64,000 bases of DNA from NCBI GenBank assembly GCA_038380435.1, contig JAWZYU010000013.1:12909901-12973900 (forward strand), in the 5' to 3' direction. The notes below the pieces were generated by a model. It saw only the letters and a program-made list of their open reading frames with translations, had not been told where the DNA came from and searched no databases. Positions 1 to 10,673 of the stretch are shown piece by piece. The translations under genes were made by a program, and so were the position numbers. This stretch comes from Ryuthela nishihirai. Taxonomy: Eukaryota > Arthropoda > Arachnida > Araneae > Heptathelidae. The first letter of the stretch is position 1. The number at the start of each line of letters is the position of its first letter.

Positions 1-195
1 GATTTTGAAAACAGGGATGGTGTCGTGACCACCCCTGAGTCAGGAGTAGCCTGACGTCAGGGACGAAATAATAAAAAAATCAGGTCAAGGGATTAAAACA
101 AAGCATTGCGATTTCACCAAACTCAGTATTCCTTTGAAAGTGGGTCTGGCGCCGCAGTTTTTAGTTCAATAATGAGGTGAGCTCATGCGCTGCAT

Positions 196-457
196 GGGCG
201 GTTTTTCCCGCTAACTCCAAGTGCAGAAACAAAATCAAAGGTAAAAAAAACCTGAATAATAGCTCAGTAGAAGATCATTGCATTTCAACGCATTTATTTT
301 TACAAATATCAATAACAATCTTTTCCTGTGCTTAAGACAGGTACAGGGACCGCCATTGACTATCGTTCAAGAAGTCTAAAGCAGTGTGGCAGCGACAGAT
401 CCTTTAACTAAAATGGGTTCTGCATTCTGCACTTGGAGTTAGCGGGAAAAACCGCCC
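196..457. mobile_element. Short element with perfect 33-bp terminal inverted repeats
   Basis: Bases 196-228 (starting GGGCGGTTTTTCCCGC) and 425-457 (ending GCGGGAAAAACCGCCC) are exact reverse complements over 33 bases and enclose about 196 bases of AT-rich sequence without an ORF. The layout fits a non-autonomous DNA transposon (MITE) or fold-back element. I see no clear target-site duplication outside the arms, so the family is unknown. A structured RNA or chance arm duplication are alternatives, although 33 perfect bases make chance unlikely. Confidence 0.6.
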
Positions 458-1424
458 GTCTAGCGATCATATCTTGTTCCTTTGATGTGGGAAGGGGGGG
501 GGGGCTGAGATTCCCATCCACTCGTGTCATGCTGGTCATCTTGTGGATTGCAGAGTCTGTTGCTTTTCCGATGCAAATGCCCTTTGCTTTCTTTGACTCG
601 GGGCTATCACCGCCATTTCTTGGGATTCTACTTCAGCTGAGACCCAAACGCTTTGTTTTACAGAACTCTCCACACGACACTTTCATGTTAGTCCACGTAG
701 GGTCTCGGTACCTCCGCGGAGTCGAACTTTCATAACGAAAAACAAGAAGCACGTCGGCTGGGGTTGGATTTCTACAAAACAGCAAAAAGAGCGCTTCTCC
801 TCTCGCTGGGTAGAGTCAAGATTTCGGTCACCTGGGTCATCATGGGAACTCGTGATTGGTCTGCGGAAGTGGCTGGCCGGTAGGTCGTTTCGCCACTTTG
901 GAGCACTTGTTTTTCACTTCTATGACAACTTTGTTTCCAGGTGGGTTTCACAGCTTGTATTACTTTCGGGCTTGTAGCACCCTGCGGACACCTCCTTCGA
1001 TATCCTTGAGCGCTCCAAGAGGATGGAGAGTGGAAGAGTGGGGCAAAGCAACGATATGGCGGATGGGATCTAGCCCTGATAGATACATCGGGTCCACATT
1101 CCGATAAATGTAGGCACGACAATTGGTCAACCGCTTGAATTGAATAAGTTTATTTCACCCAAACATACGCATATTGGTAGATAAAACACAGACAAGTTCA
1201 CAGGTGAAAAAGGAGAACATAATAAGCCGTAGCTTTTGAATAAATGTTTCCTGAAATACACTTAAATTTAAAACGTTACAGGTGACCTTAATTTATACAT
1301 TTATACATTTATTTGAGCACATGAATTTTTGTGGTCTGACTCTATCATTGACTTGATACCCCTTCTGAGCAACATCACGCATAAGGAGAGATTGATTTGA
1401 TTGGGCCAGGTGATCTAAAAGATG
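458..1424. other. Non-coding stretch, nothing recognised
   Basis: Mixed-composition sequence with a G run near 487-500. Small frames exist on both strands, but none shows a recognisable domain or codon pattern. Confidence 0.5.
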
Positions 1425-1452
1425 GATGATGATGATGATGATGATGATGATG
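1425..1452 (+). repeat. (GAT)n microsatellite
   Basis: About nine GAT units in a row. RTE-type LINEs in this window end in GAT tails, but no LINE sequence lies beside this run, so it may be an independent microsatellite. Confidence 0.85.
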
Positions 1453-2504
1453 GTAGGTCCATGCCATTACAAAGAATAAGAGTTTGCATCGGAGGGGAAA
1501 AGGCAAATAATATCAAATAAGTGTTTCTAAGAATGAACTTGCATCGAAAGAATGCACAAATTGATATAAGGAGAAAGAAAAGATTTCGGGGACGATGAAA
1601 TGCACGAGAAGGATGTTGATGCCATTTTAGAAACTGTGGAGGCCTCACTTTAGTCGCTTCTTTGTTGTTTTATGCAAAAGCTTCTGCGAGTATTATTATT
1701 TTAAAAGCAAATTTTAATTTGATTTTCCGACTTTAATTTTTATTTATACCAGAACAAATTTCTTCTTTGGTTTAAAAATATAATCAAATAAAAATATCAA
1801 CATCTCGAGCATTTTTCCATTTCGTTGCTTCTAGAAAAGTAATCTTGAAAAACATCTCTTTATTTATTTATTTATTTATTAATAACAACTCTGCAAAAGA
1901 GAAGTCCGAGAATTGGATTAAGAATTTGAGAGCCTGAGTCTGCTTCGAAGAGAAATTGATAACGAAAATATTTTCTTAGCGACGAAAATCTTCAATTGTT
2001 TTTCTGTAACTTGACTGCCTGGGGTTGTGGAAACTCTCATTTCGTCTATTGCGCATTTCGAAACAGAGCTTTATGTTTTTAAATCAGCAGCAAAATAAAT
2101 GCCTACGAACTAAAAAAAGGAGATAAACCTTCAACAGATTTGAAGCGAATTTGCATCCAAATCTCGTTCAGCGGAAGGGAACTTGCATTTCAAATAATGA
2201 ACACGATGAAAGGTCTGATTAAAAGCATCGACTAAATCGGAATCGTATTTCCAATCAAATATTTTAGTTGCGAAAATATTTTTTTGCAATCGAAATGTTT
2301 TGAAACAAAGAAACGATATGAATATACATATACACAAATTTGCTATCATTGAAGTTTATTTGTTAGAGCAAAAAGAACAGAGAAGAGAATTAGAATTTTT
2401 ATTTCCTTCCGAAGTAGGAGCTTGGATGTCTCGGATGGAATAAAAGTTGCGAAGTTTCGATGCTCCTGAAGGAAAAAGAAGGCGAGCTCGGATTATTCAG
2501 AATT
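1453..2504. other. AT-rich stretch, nothing recognised
   Basis: AT-rich with a (TTTA)n-like run near 1857-1880. No coding or repeat-family match seen. Confidence 0.5.
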
Positions 2505-3172
2505 GTGTTGTTTTACCTTTGAGCGGGGGGCGGGGGTGGCTCAGTCGGTAGCGCGCCAGGCTCGTAATCTGTAGTTCCCAGGTTCGAGTCCCAGCTCGGT
2601 CAGCGTTGAGATTTATCTCCGCAAAATTCCCCGCCCTGCCCACGGTCAGTAGGGGACACCGATGGGCTTGGAAAGGCCGCCGTCCGTCGGATGGGAGGTT
2701 AAGCCGTGGCCCCGTGTGCGGGAAAGCCATACCCATTAAAGAACACGCTGGATGGCCTTGACGGGAGGCTACCATCTGTCTCCCAACAGCTGTTCCAGTG
2801 GATCCCCTCCCCCAACCTTATCTGAGCCTTCGGGATCCTTGTGACCTGGCCATTTAGCCCATAGTGTGCAAAAAAGTGCCCCTCAGAGGTAAAACAACCC
2901 AACCCAACCTTTGAGCGGCACTTTTTTTTTGACAACAATGGGCTAAATGGCTTCAACAATGGGCTTAATGGGCTTCTCTGTGTCCCTCGGGGTCACAAGG
3001 GCCCCGAGGGACATAGAGAAGGTTGGGGGGAAGGGAGCCACTTGACAACTGTTAGTAGACAGATGGTAGCCTACCGTCAAAGCTATCCAGCATGTTCTTT
3101 AAAATGCACAGGGTATGGGTCTCCCGCACAAGGAGTCGCGGCTTAACCTCCCATACGACGGACGGCTGCCTT
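2505..3172 (-). mobile_element. Old SINE1 copy, minus strand, split by a younger SINE1
   Basis: The minus-oriented SINE1 3' end (GTTGTTTTACCTTTGAGCGG) begins at 2505, is interrupted by a plus-strand SINE1 at 2527-2906, and resumes at 2919 with the body down to the GGACGGCTGCC segment. It is diverged. Around 2974-3026 it carries a local inverted duplication of the CCTCGGGG/CCCCGAGG segment, which can form a long hairpin. The tRNA-derived head is missing. Confidence 0.75.
2527..2906 (+). mobile_element. SINE1, tRNA-derived, full length
   Basis: The RNA polymerase III A box (TGGCTCAGTCGG) and B box (GGTTCGAGTCC) lie in the first 80 bases, followed by the family body and the AACCC-type 3' end. 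The 12-base direct repeat ACCTTTGAGCGG flanks it at 2515-2526 and 2907-2918, a target-site duplication from insertion into an older SINE1. It is non-coding, so frames through it should be ignored. Confidence 0.93.
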
Positions 3173-4470
3173 TTCTACTTTTTATTTTTTTTTTATAATT
3201 TAATTTCCAGAATTTAACCTAAATTCTTGAAATTACCGAAGTAAAAACCTGTGAATTGAACCGCCATTTTGATGAAAAATTTAATCCATGGAGAAATAAG
3301 GCGACGGGTTTATGGTTGAAAGAATTTCTAAATATATCAGAAAAGGAACTTTGTTATTTTGAACTGTGGCTCAGTTCTAGAGGGATTAGCATTTCACTAA
3401 TCTCTTAAACCATTTATAAAAGAAGGATGTTATAATTACAGTATCCTTATTCAGAGCTGTCTTTAGATCCACCCAATGGTCAAAATGAAGTGAAATTTGG
3501 TGTGCATATGTCCACAGCATGCACTAATAAAACCATCTGTTTTTTAAGTCCGTCTTTTGTTTTTAGAGATACTAAAAAACATTTCTCTTTTGGTTTGATA
3601 GGTATGGGAGAAATATTAGCATTCGCATTTTTCAAATCTCCAGATAGTTTCTGCAATTAAAATGCGCCATAGTTAGAAAAATAGGAAATCTTTCAATGAC
3701 CACTGCAAATGCTTTCTTTATTCGGGGTAAAAATTTTTAAATGTGTTGTGATGGTGAAAGGGTTGGCAGCTCTGGGCCTCATTTACGCCCAGGGAGGAGT
3801 GGGAACACGCAACTTGGTTGCTTTAAAATGTAAGTAAAAAATTTTTTTGTGTTGAATGGGTAAACAATGAAATATTTCTATCTGCATTTCCCCAATAGGC
3901 ATTAGTTCGAATTCCCATCGTTAGAGGGCACACTTGAATGTCATTAAGAACGAGCAATCCACAGTCGCCAGCGTCGATGTTACTCTTCGGAAGTAAGATC
4001 TCAGAATTATAAACCAAATTGCATCAATTTATCGCCCCCGTATAATTTTTCCAGGATATCCGCATCACTATTGAACTTCATCATGACAACTTTCGCTTTC
4101 TGTGCTAAAGCTGGAAATAAATGCAAGCAACAAGGAGCCAGGAGAATTGAAATAGATAGCGAGTCCCATGATCTAATTGAGAATGAATGATTTCTCCTTT
4201 CGTAGCTTAACCTCCGACATGAAGAGATCTCCTGCGCCCTAAACAAACGAGGGCGCAGGCGTTTCACTCCTAACGAGAATTTAACGTAGGCAGATGGGCT
4301 CGAAAAATTGCAGATTTGATTAGCTAAATGGAGAGGCGGAAAGCATTGCCAAAGGGACGAACAGCAAGGAAAATAAATCCGATCTTCAAATAACTTCCTA
4401 GCATCGCCGAGAGTTATAAACAATGCTCCTAAAAGGTCTACATCACCTGAGGAAAATGCTCTACCTAATA
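3173..4470. other. Non-coding stretch, nothing recognised
   Basis: AT-rich to about 3820, then mixed. A 138-codon minus frame at 4007-4423 has no recognisable domain and no supporting context. Confidence 0.45.
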
Positions 4471-4471
4471 G

Positions 4472-4620
4472 GAATGATTCTAGCGGTATCTAAGCGGTAT
4501 GCAAAACGTACCGCTTAGATACCGCTAGATACCGTTACGTGTAAAACGAATGATTCTAGCGGTATCTAAGCGGTATGTAATGTAAGCGGTATGTAAAACT
4601 TCTAACGGTATGTAAAACGC
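4472..4620. repeat. Perfect 21-bp palindrome plus direct repeats of the same motif
   Basis: Bases 4479-4499 (start TCTAGCGGTATC) are the exact reverse complement of 4509-4529, with a 9-base loop. The left arm with flanks, about 30 bases, recurs as a direct copy at 4550-4579. Shorter AGCGGTATGTAA and AACGGTATGTAA copies follow to about 4620. The structure could be a cruciform or hairpin RNA, a protein-binding array or a transposon end. Nothing nearby identifies it. Confidence 0.8.
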
Positions 4621-5449
4621 TTCCTTCTTCTGTTACTCTTAATAATATTAAGCATTATTCGCAATGAATCCCCACTTAGTGTCGGTTCCTAGGGTTGGTA
4701 GAATGCAATTGATCCACGGCGCCCAGAGGTAAGGAAGTAATATTTTGTTTCCATCTCTATTGGGCTTTCAACGTTTGAGAATTGCAGAATGATAACCAAC
4801 TGCAAGTTCGAAACAGTAACAAAAAGATTTATTTCGGAAGATATTTACAGTCTCCCCGAGTAGTGACGTTGTTACTGGCTAAGTTGGCTACAAACAACCA
4901 TGTGCGGATTGCTTAACAGGGTGCGACTCTACGCACCTGACTGAGGAAAACCTCTCACCTCGTGAATTATCTATTCACCGAGGAGCAGCCGCCGTCTACG
5001 TCTGTTCTAGACAGTTGCTAACTCAGAACTACATGACCTTCTCACGGGCCGTTCGGCGTCCTGCGCCGACCTCCCCATCCCAAGAGATGGTCATTTGGCC
5101 TGCGTTCCTTGATCAATGGAGCTGGGCCGGATAGGAGACCGATCACTGACGATCAGGTACCATGAACCTGTCCTGCTGATTACAGCAAAACACATTTGCC
5201 ATAAACAGCACTTAGGCAGTGGTGTGAGAAAGGAAACAGTTTCAGATAAAGAATTACAATGCAAGGTCAAATACAAATATATACATGAAGTGATAAAATT
5301 GTATCCATGTAACGCATCAAAACCTGACACTTAGGACACAAAACCCCAAACAATCAGACACTTCCTGAAGAAAAAGCAAAAAATGAATTCGTCGCTAGCT
5401 GTTTCATTTCTTGGCAGAATGGTACTACTTAGGATACTCGTATGTATAT
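4621..5449. other. Unclassified stretch, possibly an old repeat
   Basis: The part from about 4800 to 5110 is less AT-rich than its surroundings and contains an AATAAA-like AT segment followed by C-rich blocks. It could be a decayed LTR, but I found no second copy in the window. Confidence 0.3.
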
Positions 5450-5461
5450 TATACACACTTT

Positions 5462-5849
5462 GGGGCGGGGGTGACTCAGTCGGTAGCGCGCCAGGCTCGT
5501 AATCTGTAGTTCCCAGGTTCGAGTCCCAGCTGGGTCAGCGTTGAGATTTATCTCCGCAAAAAGTCCCCTACTGCCCACGGTCAGTAGGGGACACCGATGG
5601 GCTTGGAAAGACCGCCGTCCGTCGGATGGGACGTTAAGCCGTGGCCCCGTGTGCGGGAGAGCCATACCCTGTGCACGTTAAAGAACACGCTGGATGGCCT
5701 TGACGGGAGGCTACCATCTGTTTCCCAACAGCTGTTCCAGTGGGTCCCCTCCCCCAACCTTCTCTGAGCCTTCGGGGTCCATGTGACCTGGCCATTTAGC
5801 CCATGGTGTGCAAAAAAGTGCCGCTCAGAGGTAAAACAACCCAACCCAA
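5462..5849 (+). mobile_element. SINE1, full length
   Basis: The head has intact A-box and B-box sequence (A box variant GTGACTCAGTCGG), followed by the body and a CAACCCAACCCA end. The target-site duplication TATACACACTTT lies at 5450-5461 and 5850-5861. Confidence 0.93.
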
Positions 5850-5861
5850 TATACACACTTT

Positions 5862-6775
5862 TATTTACATCTGAAACAATACAATGAACAGACAATATTA
5901 TTCACAACTCATTGCCGCCCGACAAGTCCCTAAATACAGCAAGATTACGAGACGATAATTCAAGGCTATTACAAAGCCTTCAGATTTTCCCAACAACTAC
6001 ACAATAACGGAAACGATTGATACAATGACAGGGCGACGTATTAAAGACCGTCCACTAAAAGAGTCTAAAGCGCAACTGTCCTCTTTAAAATTAAATACCG
6101 CCAGTACAGTCACGTGATGTTTTCCGGGGGGTGTAAGATTCCCTTAACCCAATCAGATACGCTGCAAGCTAGTGAGGACCTTTCTAGAATGCAACTCCGA
6201 TCGCGGGACTTTATTAAGCACATATGTCGTTTTTCACCCTCCCTGGAGCTGCCCTTCTTGTTGCTAGGGAAAGCTCTACAGAAGAATGGCACGCCCTAGC
6301 CGATCGAAACCTTACAATTGGATTCTCCTCTGATACAAATGAGGGAAAGGACGAAGGCTGTGGACTATTTAAACATTGTCGTAGTTCAAGCACCCTCTTG
6401 CAATGTTAATTTAATCCCCCAAAGGTGATGACACCTTTCAATAAGACAATGCACCATGTTTTCCGATATGAAATAACTGTAAATAATTCGAATGGCTTCA
6501 TCGCCCTCAAATACCAACACAAATTAAGCATCTGTGGGATGTTTAAATTTGTCTCTGAAAAGACTGAAAAGGACTCAACACAGTATAAAGAAATGATTGG
6601 TCGTAATTCAATGGCCACAGAGTGTGTAATGATCAGTCGTGTCTGGGCATGCGACGTAATTCAATCTCTCTTGTTGGAAACCTGTTGCCACACCTCCCCC
6701 AAAAACGGTATTAATCCGCAGTTTAAACACTTTCCTTCACCATATGTAGCTTTCTCACCAACGTTGGTCTCCACA
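5862..6775. other. Non-coding stretch, nothing recognised
   Basis: A 132-codon plus frame at 6425-6823 runs into SINE1 sequence and has no domain I recognise. No repeat family identified. Confidence 0.45.
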
Positions 6776-6977
6776 AAACTCCCCGCCCTGCCCACGGTCA
6801 GTAAGGGACACCGATGGGCTTAGAAAGGCCGCCGTCCGTCGGATGGGACGTTAAGCCATGGCCCCGTGTGCGGAAGAGCCATACCCTGCGCACGTTAAAG
6901 AACACGCTGGGTGGCTTCGACGGGAGGCTGCCATCTGTCTCCCAACAGCTGTTACAATGGGTCCCCTCTCCTCAGCT
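6776..6977 (+). mobile_element. SINE1 body fragment (5'-truncated)
   Basis: Starts in the SINE1 body (CTCCCCGCCCTGCCC) without tRNA head and stops before the 3' end. It shares private variants (GCTTAGAAAGG, TGTTACAATGGG) with 7325-7517, showing that the two are duplicates of one copy. Confidence 0.85.
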
Positions 6978-7323
6978 CTCTGTAGTTCCCAGGTTCGAGT
7001 CCCAGCTGGGTCAGCGTTGAGATTTATCTCCGCAAAATTCCCCGCACTGCCCACGGTCACTAGGGGACACCGATGGGCTTGGAAAGGCCGCCGTCCGTCG
7101 GATGGGACGTTAAGCCATGGCCCCGTGTGTGGGAGAGCCATACCCTGTGCACGTTAAAGAACACGCTGGATGGCCTTGACCGGAGGCTACCATCTGTTTC
7201 CCAACAGCTGTTCCAGTGGGTCCCCTCCCCCAACCTTCTCTGAGCCTTCGGGGTCCATGTGATCTGGCCATTTAGCCCATGGTGTGCAAAAAAGTGCCGC
7301 TCAGAGGTAAAACAACAACCCAA
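6978..7323 (+). mobile_element. SINE1 lacking the A box
   Basis: Begins in the tRNA anticodon arm (CTGTAGTTCCC), keeps the B box and body, and ends with AAAACAACAACCC. It lies directly between two copies of the same truncated SINE1 fragment, so the cluster probably arose by recombination rather than three separate insertions. Confidence 0.85.
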
Positions 7324-7605
7324 AAGCCCTGCCCACGGTCAGTAAGGGACACCAATGGGCTTAGAAAGGCCGCCGTCCGTCGGATGGGACGTTAAGCCAT
7401 GGCCCCGTGTGCGGAAGAGCCATACCCTGTGCACGTTAAAGAACACGCTGGGTGGCCTCGACGGGAGGCTGCCATCTGTCTCCCAACAGCTGTTACAATG
7501 GGTCCCCTCTCCTCAACTCTTACAATGGGTCCTTCTCTGAACCTTCGGGGTCTTTGTGACCTAGACATTTAGCCTATGGTGTGGAAAAAAGTGCCGTTCA
7601 GAGGT
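7324..7605 (+). mobile_element. SINE1 fragment, duplicate of 6785-6977 with its 3' end
   Basis: Offset about 541 bases from the upstream fragment and sharing its diagnostic variants. It contains a short internal duplication (TTACAATGGGTCC twice) and ends at GAGGTAAAATAAAC, where the R3 repeat begins. Confidence 0.8.
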
Positions 7606-8075
7606 AAAATAAACAAACCCTCTCGAAAAAAGGACAGAAATTTCTCGGGGATCTATCTTAACGAGTTATGTCACAATTTTAAGCTTGTGACAACTCCAGT
7701 GTATGGCATACTTCAAACACGACTCCAAAAGAAGGGGGAGGAAAAATGGGGTAGGTGTTTGAGGCATATGTGATAGTTTATGAAGATAGCATTTTTTTAA
7801 TTTTTCAATTTATAGTTTTGTTACTAAAAATACCTATCTTCCTCTATCCGCCATAAAAGGTAGGAAATAAACCTAAAGCCTATAGATGACGCAATCAGTC
7901 ACTGATTTTGTATTCCCTTCAAAGGAAGAGAAGGGCGCCGGCAATTTTGTTGCGAAGCTCAATCGGCGTCCCATCTCCCTCCGAAGGGAATACGAACTCA
8001 GTGATCGATTGTACCATCGATATGCTTTAGATTTATTTTCTACCTTTCATGGAGGATAGAGGAAGATCGATTTTT
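7606..8075 (+). mobile_element. R3 repeat with palindromic (fold-back) core, copy 1
   Basis: Segment 7833-8073 is an imperfect inverted repeat. Its left arm CTTCCTCTATCCGCC...AATAAACCTAAAGC...GCAATCAGTCAC pairs with the mirrored right arm ending CATGGAGGATAGAGGAAG. The centre carries GGGCGCCGGCAAT. The upstream part (AACGAGTTATGTCACA, AAGCTTGTGACA) matches the second copy at 22.1-22.6 kb in reverse orientation. It is a non-coding dispersed element of unknown superfamily. Confidence 0.7.
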
Positions 8076-8594
8076 TTTATTTACATTTTTTATGTCTCGT
8101 ATTCCCATTGCAATCATGAAAAGAATGGTTGATCTAAAACGTTTTCTGGTTCACTTTCCCCATCAACAAAATTGCAATGCACCGTGTTCAATTAATTGTG
8201 AAGGCCAAATGCCTTATCACATCTTAAGAAATTAAGGAGAGATAGAATGCAATATGTAGAGACCGGCATCTCTCATTTAGATGGTTAAAGAGAAATAGAG
8301 AATCGATGCAACGACTGCCAGAAAAGAGAAAATTCCCTGCTTTAATTAGGAGTTGGTATTCTGATCTCGAAAGATACGTCTGCTTCCTAGATTGAACTAC
8401 CGCAGCCAGCATTCTTATCTCTTCAAAGTGTGCAACCAATCCAAATCATTCGGTGACTAAACAACTCCAACTCAGAGAGAGACAGAGTGTGCACTTGGAA
8501 TCGTGTTTCTGTTAAAATTCTTCGTTATCGCAGAGGTTATTTCTTCTTCAAGAAGGCTTCGGGGCCATGTTTAAAAAGCTTTCTGAAAGACAGT
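8076..8594. other. Non-coding stretch, nothing recognised
   Basis: AT-rich unique-looking sequence between R3 and the target-site duplication of the next SINE1. Confidence 0.5.
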
Positions 8595-8606
8595 AGTTCA
8601 GTAAAG

Positions 8607-8990
8607 TTGGGTTGTTTTACCTCTGAGCGGCACTTTTTTTTCACACCATGGGCTAAATGGCCAGGTCACATGGACCCCGAAGGCTCAGAGAAGGTTGGGG
8701 GAGGGGACCCACTGGAACAACTGTTGGGAGACAGATGGTAGCCTCCCGTCAAGGCCATCCAGCGTGTTCTTTAACGTGCACAGGGTATGGCTCTCCCGCA
8801 CACGGGGCCACGGCTTAACGTCCCATCCGACGGACGGCGGCCTTTCCAAGTCCATCGGTGTCCCCTACTGACCGTGGGCAGGGCGGGGAATTTTGCGGAG
8901 ATGAATCTCAACGCTGACCCAGCTGGGACTCGAACCTGGGAACTACAGATTACGAGCCTGGCGCGCTACCGACTGAGCCACCCCCGCCCC
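8607..8990 (-). mobile_element. SINE1, full length
   Basis: Minus-oriented: the 3' end is at the left (TTGGGTTGTTTTACC) and the tRNA head at the right (GACTGAGCCACCCCCGCCCC). The target-site duplication AGTTCAGTAAAG lies at 8595-8606 and 8991-9002. Confidence 0.93.
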
Positions 8991-9056
8991 AGTTCAGTAA
9001 AGATGGAATGTTTACAAATATCCTGCATTTAAAATTAATTTTAAAATTTAAATGCC

Positions 9057-9240
9057 ATCTCAACAGCTGCTTGCCACAGAGGTCTGACAAGAGCCTGTCA
9101 ATTTATACGCCATAGTAGAAGGTCTCTGAAGATGGCAGAACTTCAGCAGAAAAACACCAACATCCCTGACTTATCCGGGGCTCGAACCTAAGTCGCTTTG
9201 ATCAGTAGCCAAGCGTGCTAACCACTCGGCCACGGGATGG
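9057..9240 (-). mobile_element. SINE2, tRNA-derived
   Basis: Read on the minus strand: a head with an A-box-like TGGCCGAGTGGTTAGC and a degraded B box (AGGTTCGAGCC), then a body (GTTTTTCTGCTGAAG, CTACTATGGCG, GACAGGCTC-like), and a 3' end AGACCTCTGTGGCAAGCAGC. Related copies lie near 38.1, 58.5 and 60.4 kb. Confidence 0.8.
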
Positions 9241-10673
9241 CTTATTTAAAATTAGTCAACCTTATTCGCAATATATATATTTTTTACTTTTGATGACAAC
9301 ATTGCCTTTCAGTTTTATGCAAATCTCTGCAATTCAACGATGTCCGTTTTATTTAAAATTTTTAACAAGAAAAAAAACCCTCCACCATAAAATGCATCGA
9401 CGAAGTTAAAGAAGCACGACACCTCAGAGCCTATTAATGGGAAGACAGAGAGAGGGACATGGAGACGGAACGAGGGGAGAAGCATCCTCGGAGAGCCAGT
9501 CGGATAAGAAGAAGAAGAGTAGGAAGAAGAGATAAAGTGAGCACATGAGAAAAAAATGCTGATGCGGAGAAACAATGATTTAAGAGGCTGGAAAGCATCT
9601 TAAGTGGAATGATGAACGACAAGAGAGCTTTGGAAAGATGATGAGAAATGACGTGGGAAGATGGTAAAGGGAATAAATGAGTGGATCAAGGAATGCACAA
9701 AGGCAACGAATGAACATCGGGACATTTACAAATATGAAGACATATATGGCACTTGACCTTTAGCTCCGGGACACTAAAGGGAACTTAAGAGGCTATTTTT
9801 TTCTCTCGGTTGATGCATGAAGACACAAAATTATTGATTAGGAAAAAGAAATGGAAAGGAGGGAATGGGAGAGAAAGAGGAGACGGTTACAAATAACATT
9901 TGGAATTAATTCTTCAAACATTCCGAGCAAATGGCAATCGGACAAAACATGTTAATGAAATTCCTCGAGTAATATAAACACATTAAAGGAGAGAGAATAC
10001 GACGCCTCGCAAGAAAAATAAATGCAAAACGAGTTTTTCGTAAAAAAAAATAAATATTTTTTATGTAAGCTGTTCAATATTGCCATTACGCGATTTTTTA
10101 ACCACAGAAACTAACGAATTCATTTTAAAATATTTCATTCTTTTAGATTCTTCAAATGAATGCTTAGAAGTAAAAGTATTTCTCTTACGAACAGATATGG
10201 AAGTAAAATATGCATTTTTTTTATCGTTATTACTAGAAGAAAAAGGAGAGAAAATGAATGTTTATGCGTATCTAAAAGGAACACGTTGTTTCACGGGCAT
10301 AAATGAAGAGCAGTTGTCTGGGAATTTCCCATTTGTTTCATTTCGGATTAAAACATCGATGGATTTTGAAGCAGAGATGCGAATTACTTTTGCAACATTA
10401 ATAGCCAATAATCTTTAATGTAAGAGTTTCGTTGCATCAATCCATATTTTATTTCCACGAATACAACAGATGATTTTTCACTTCTTATAAAACCTGAAGG
10501 AAACTTCATATTCGCAAAGGAAGACAAAAAACGAATTGTTCCCACTCTCTCCCCCCTCCCCAGAGAAAAAGAAATATATTTGGTTAGAACGTCAGACAGA
10601 GACCTCTGTTGTTGTTTTCCCTCCACACATGTCTCTGTGAAACATTTCCTTGCTAATGCTGATCTTCTGAATC
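9241..10673. other. Non-coding stretch with a purine-rich tract
   Basis: From about 9430 to 9700 the plus strand is strongly purine-biased (GAAGAAGAAGAGTAGGAAGA and similar). The remainder is AT-rich. A 112-codon frame at 10080-10418 has no recognisable domain. Confidence 0.45.

Noticed and set aside
2536..2605. Functional tRNA gene
   Set aside because: A and B boxes are present but the acceptor ends do not pair, and the same sequence is the head of every SINE1 copy.
4007..4423. 138-codon minus frame
   Set aside because: No domain, low-complexity or signal features, and no neighbouring exon-like signals; length is compatible with chance.
4800..5110. Solo LTR
   Set aside because: Composition is suggestive, but there is no second copy, no TG...CA ends and no target duplication in this window.
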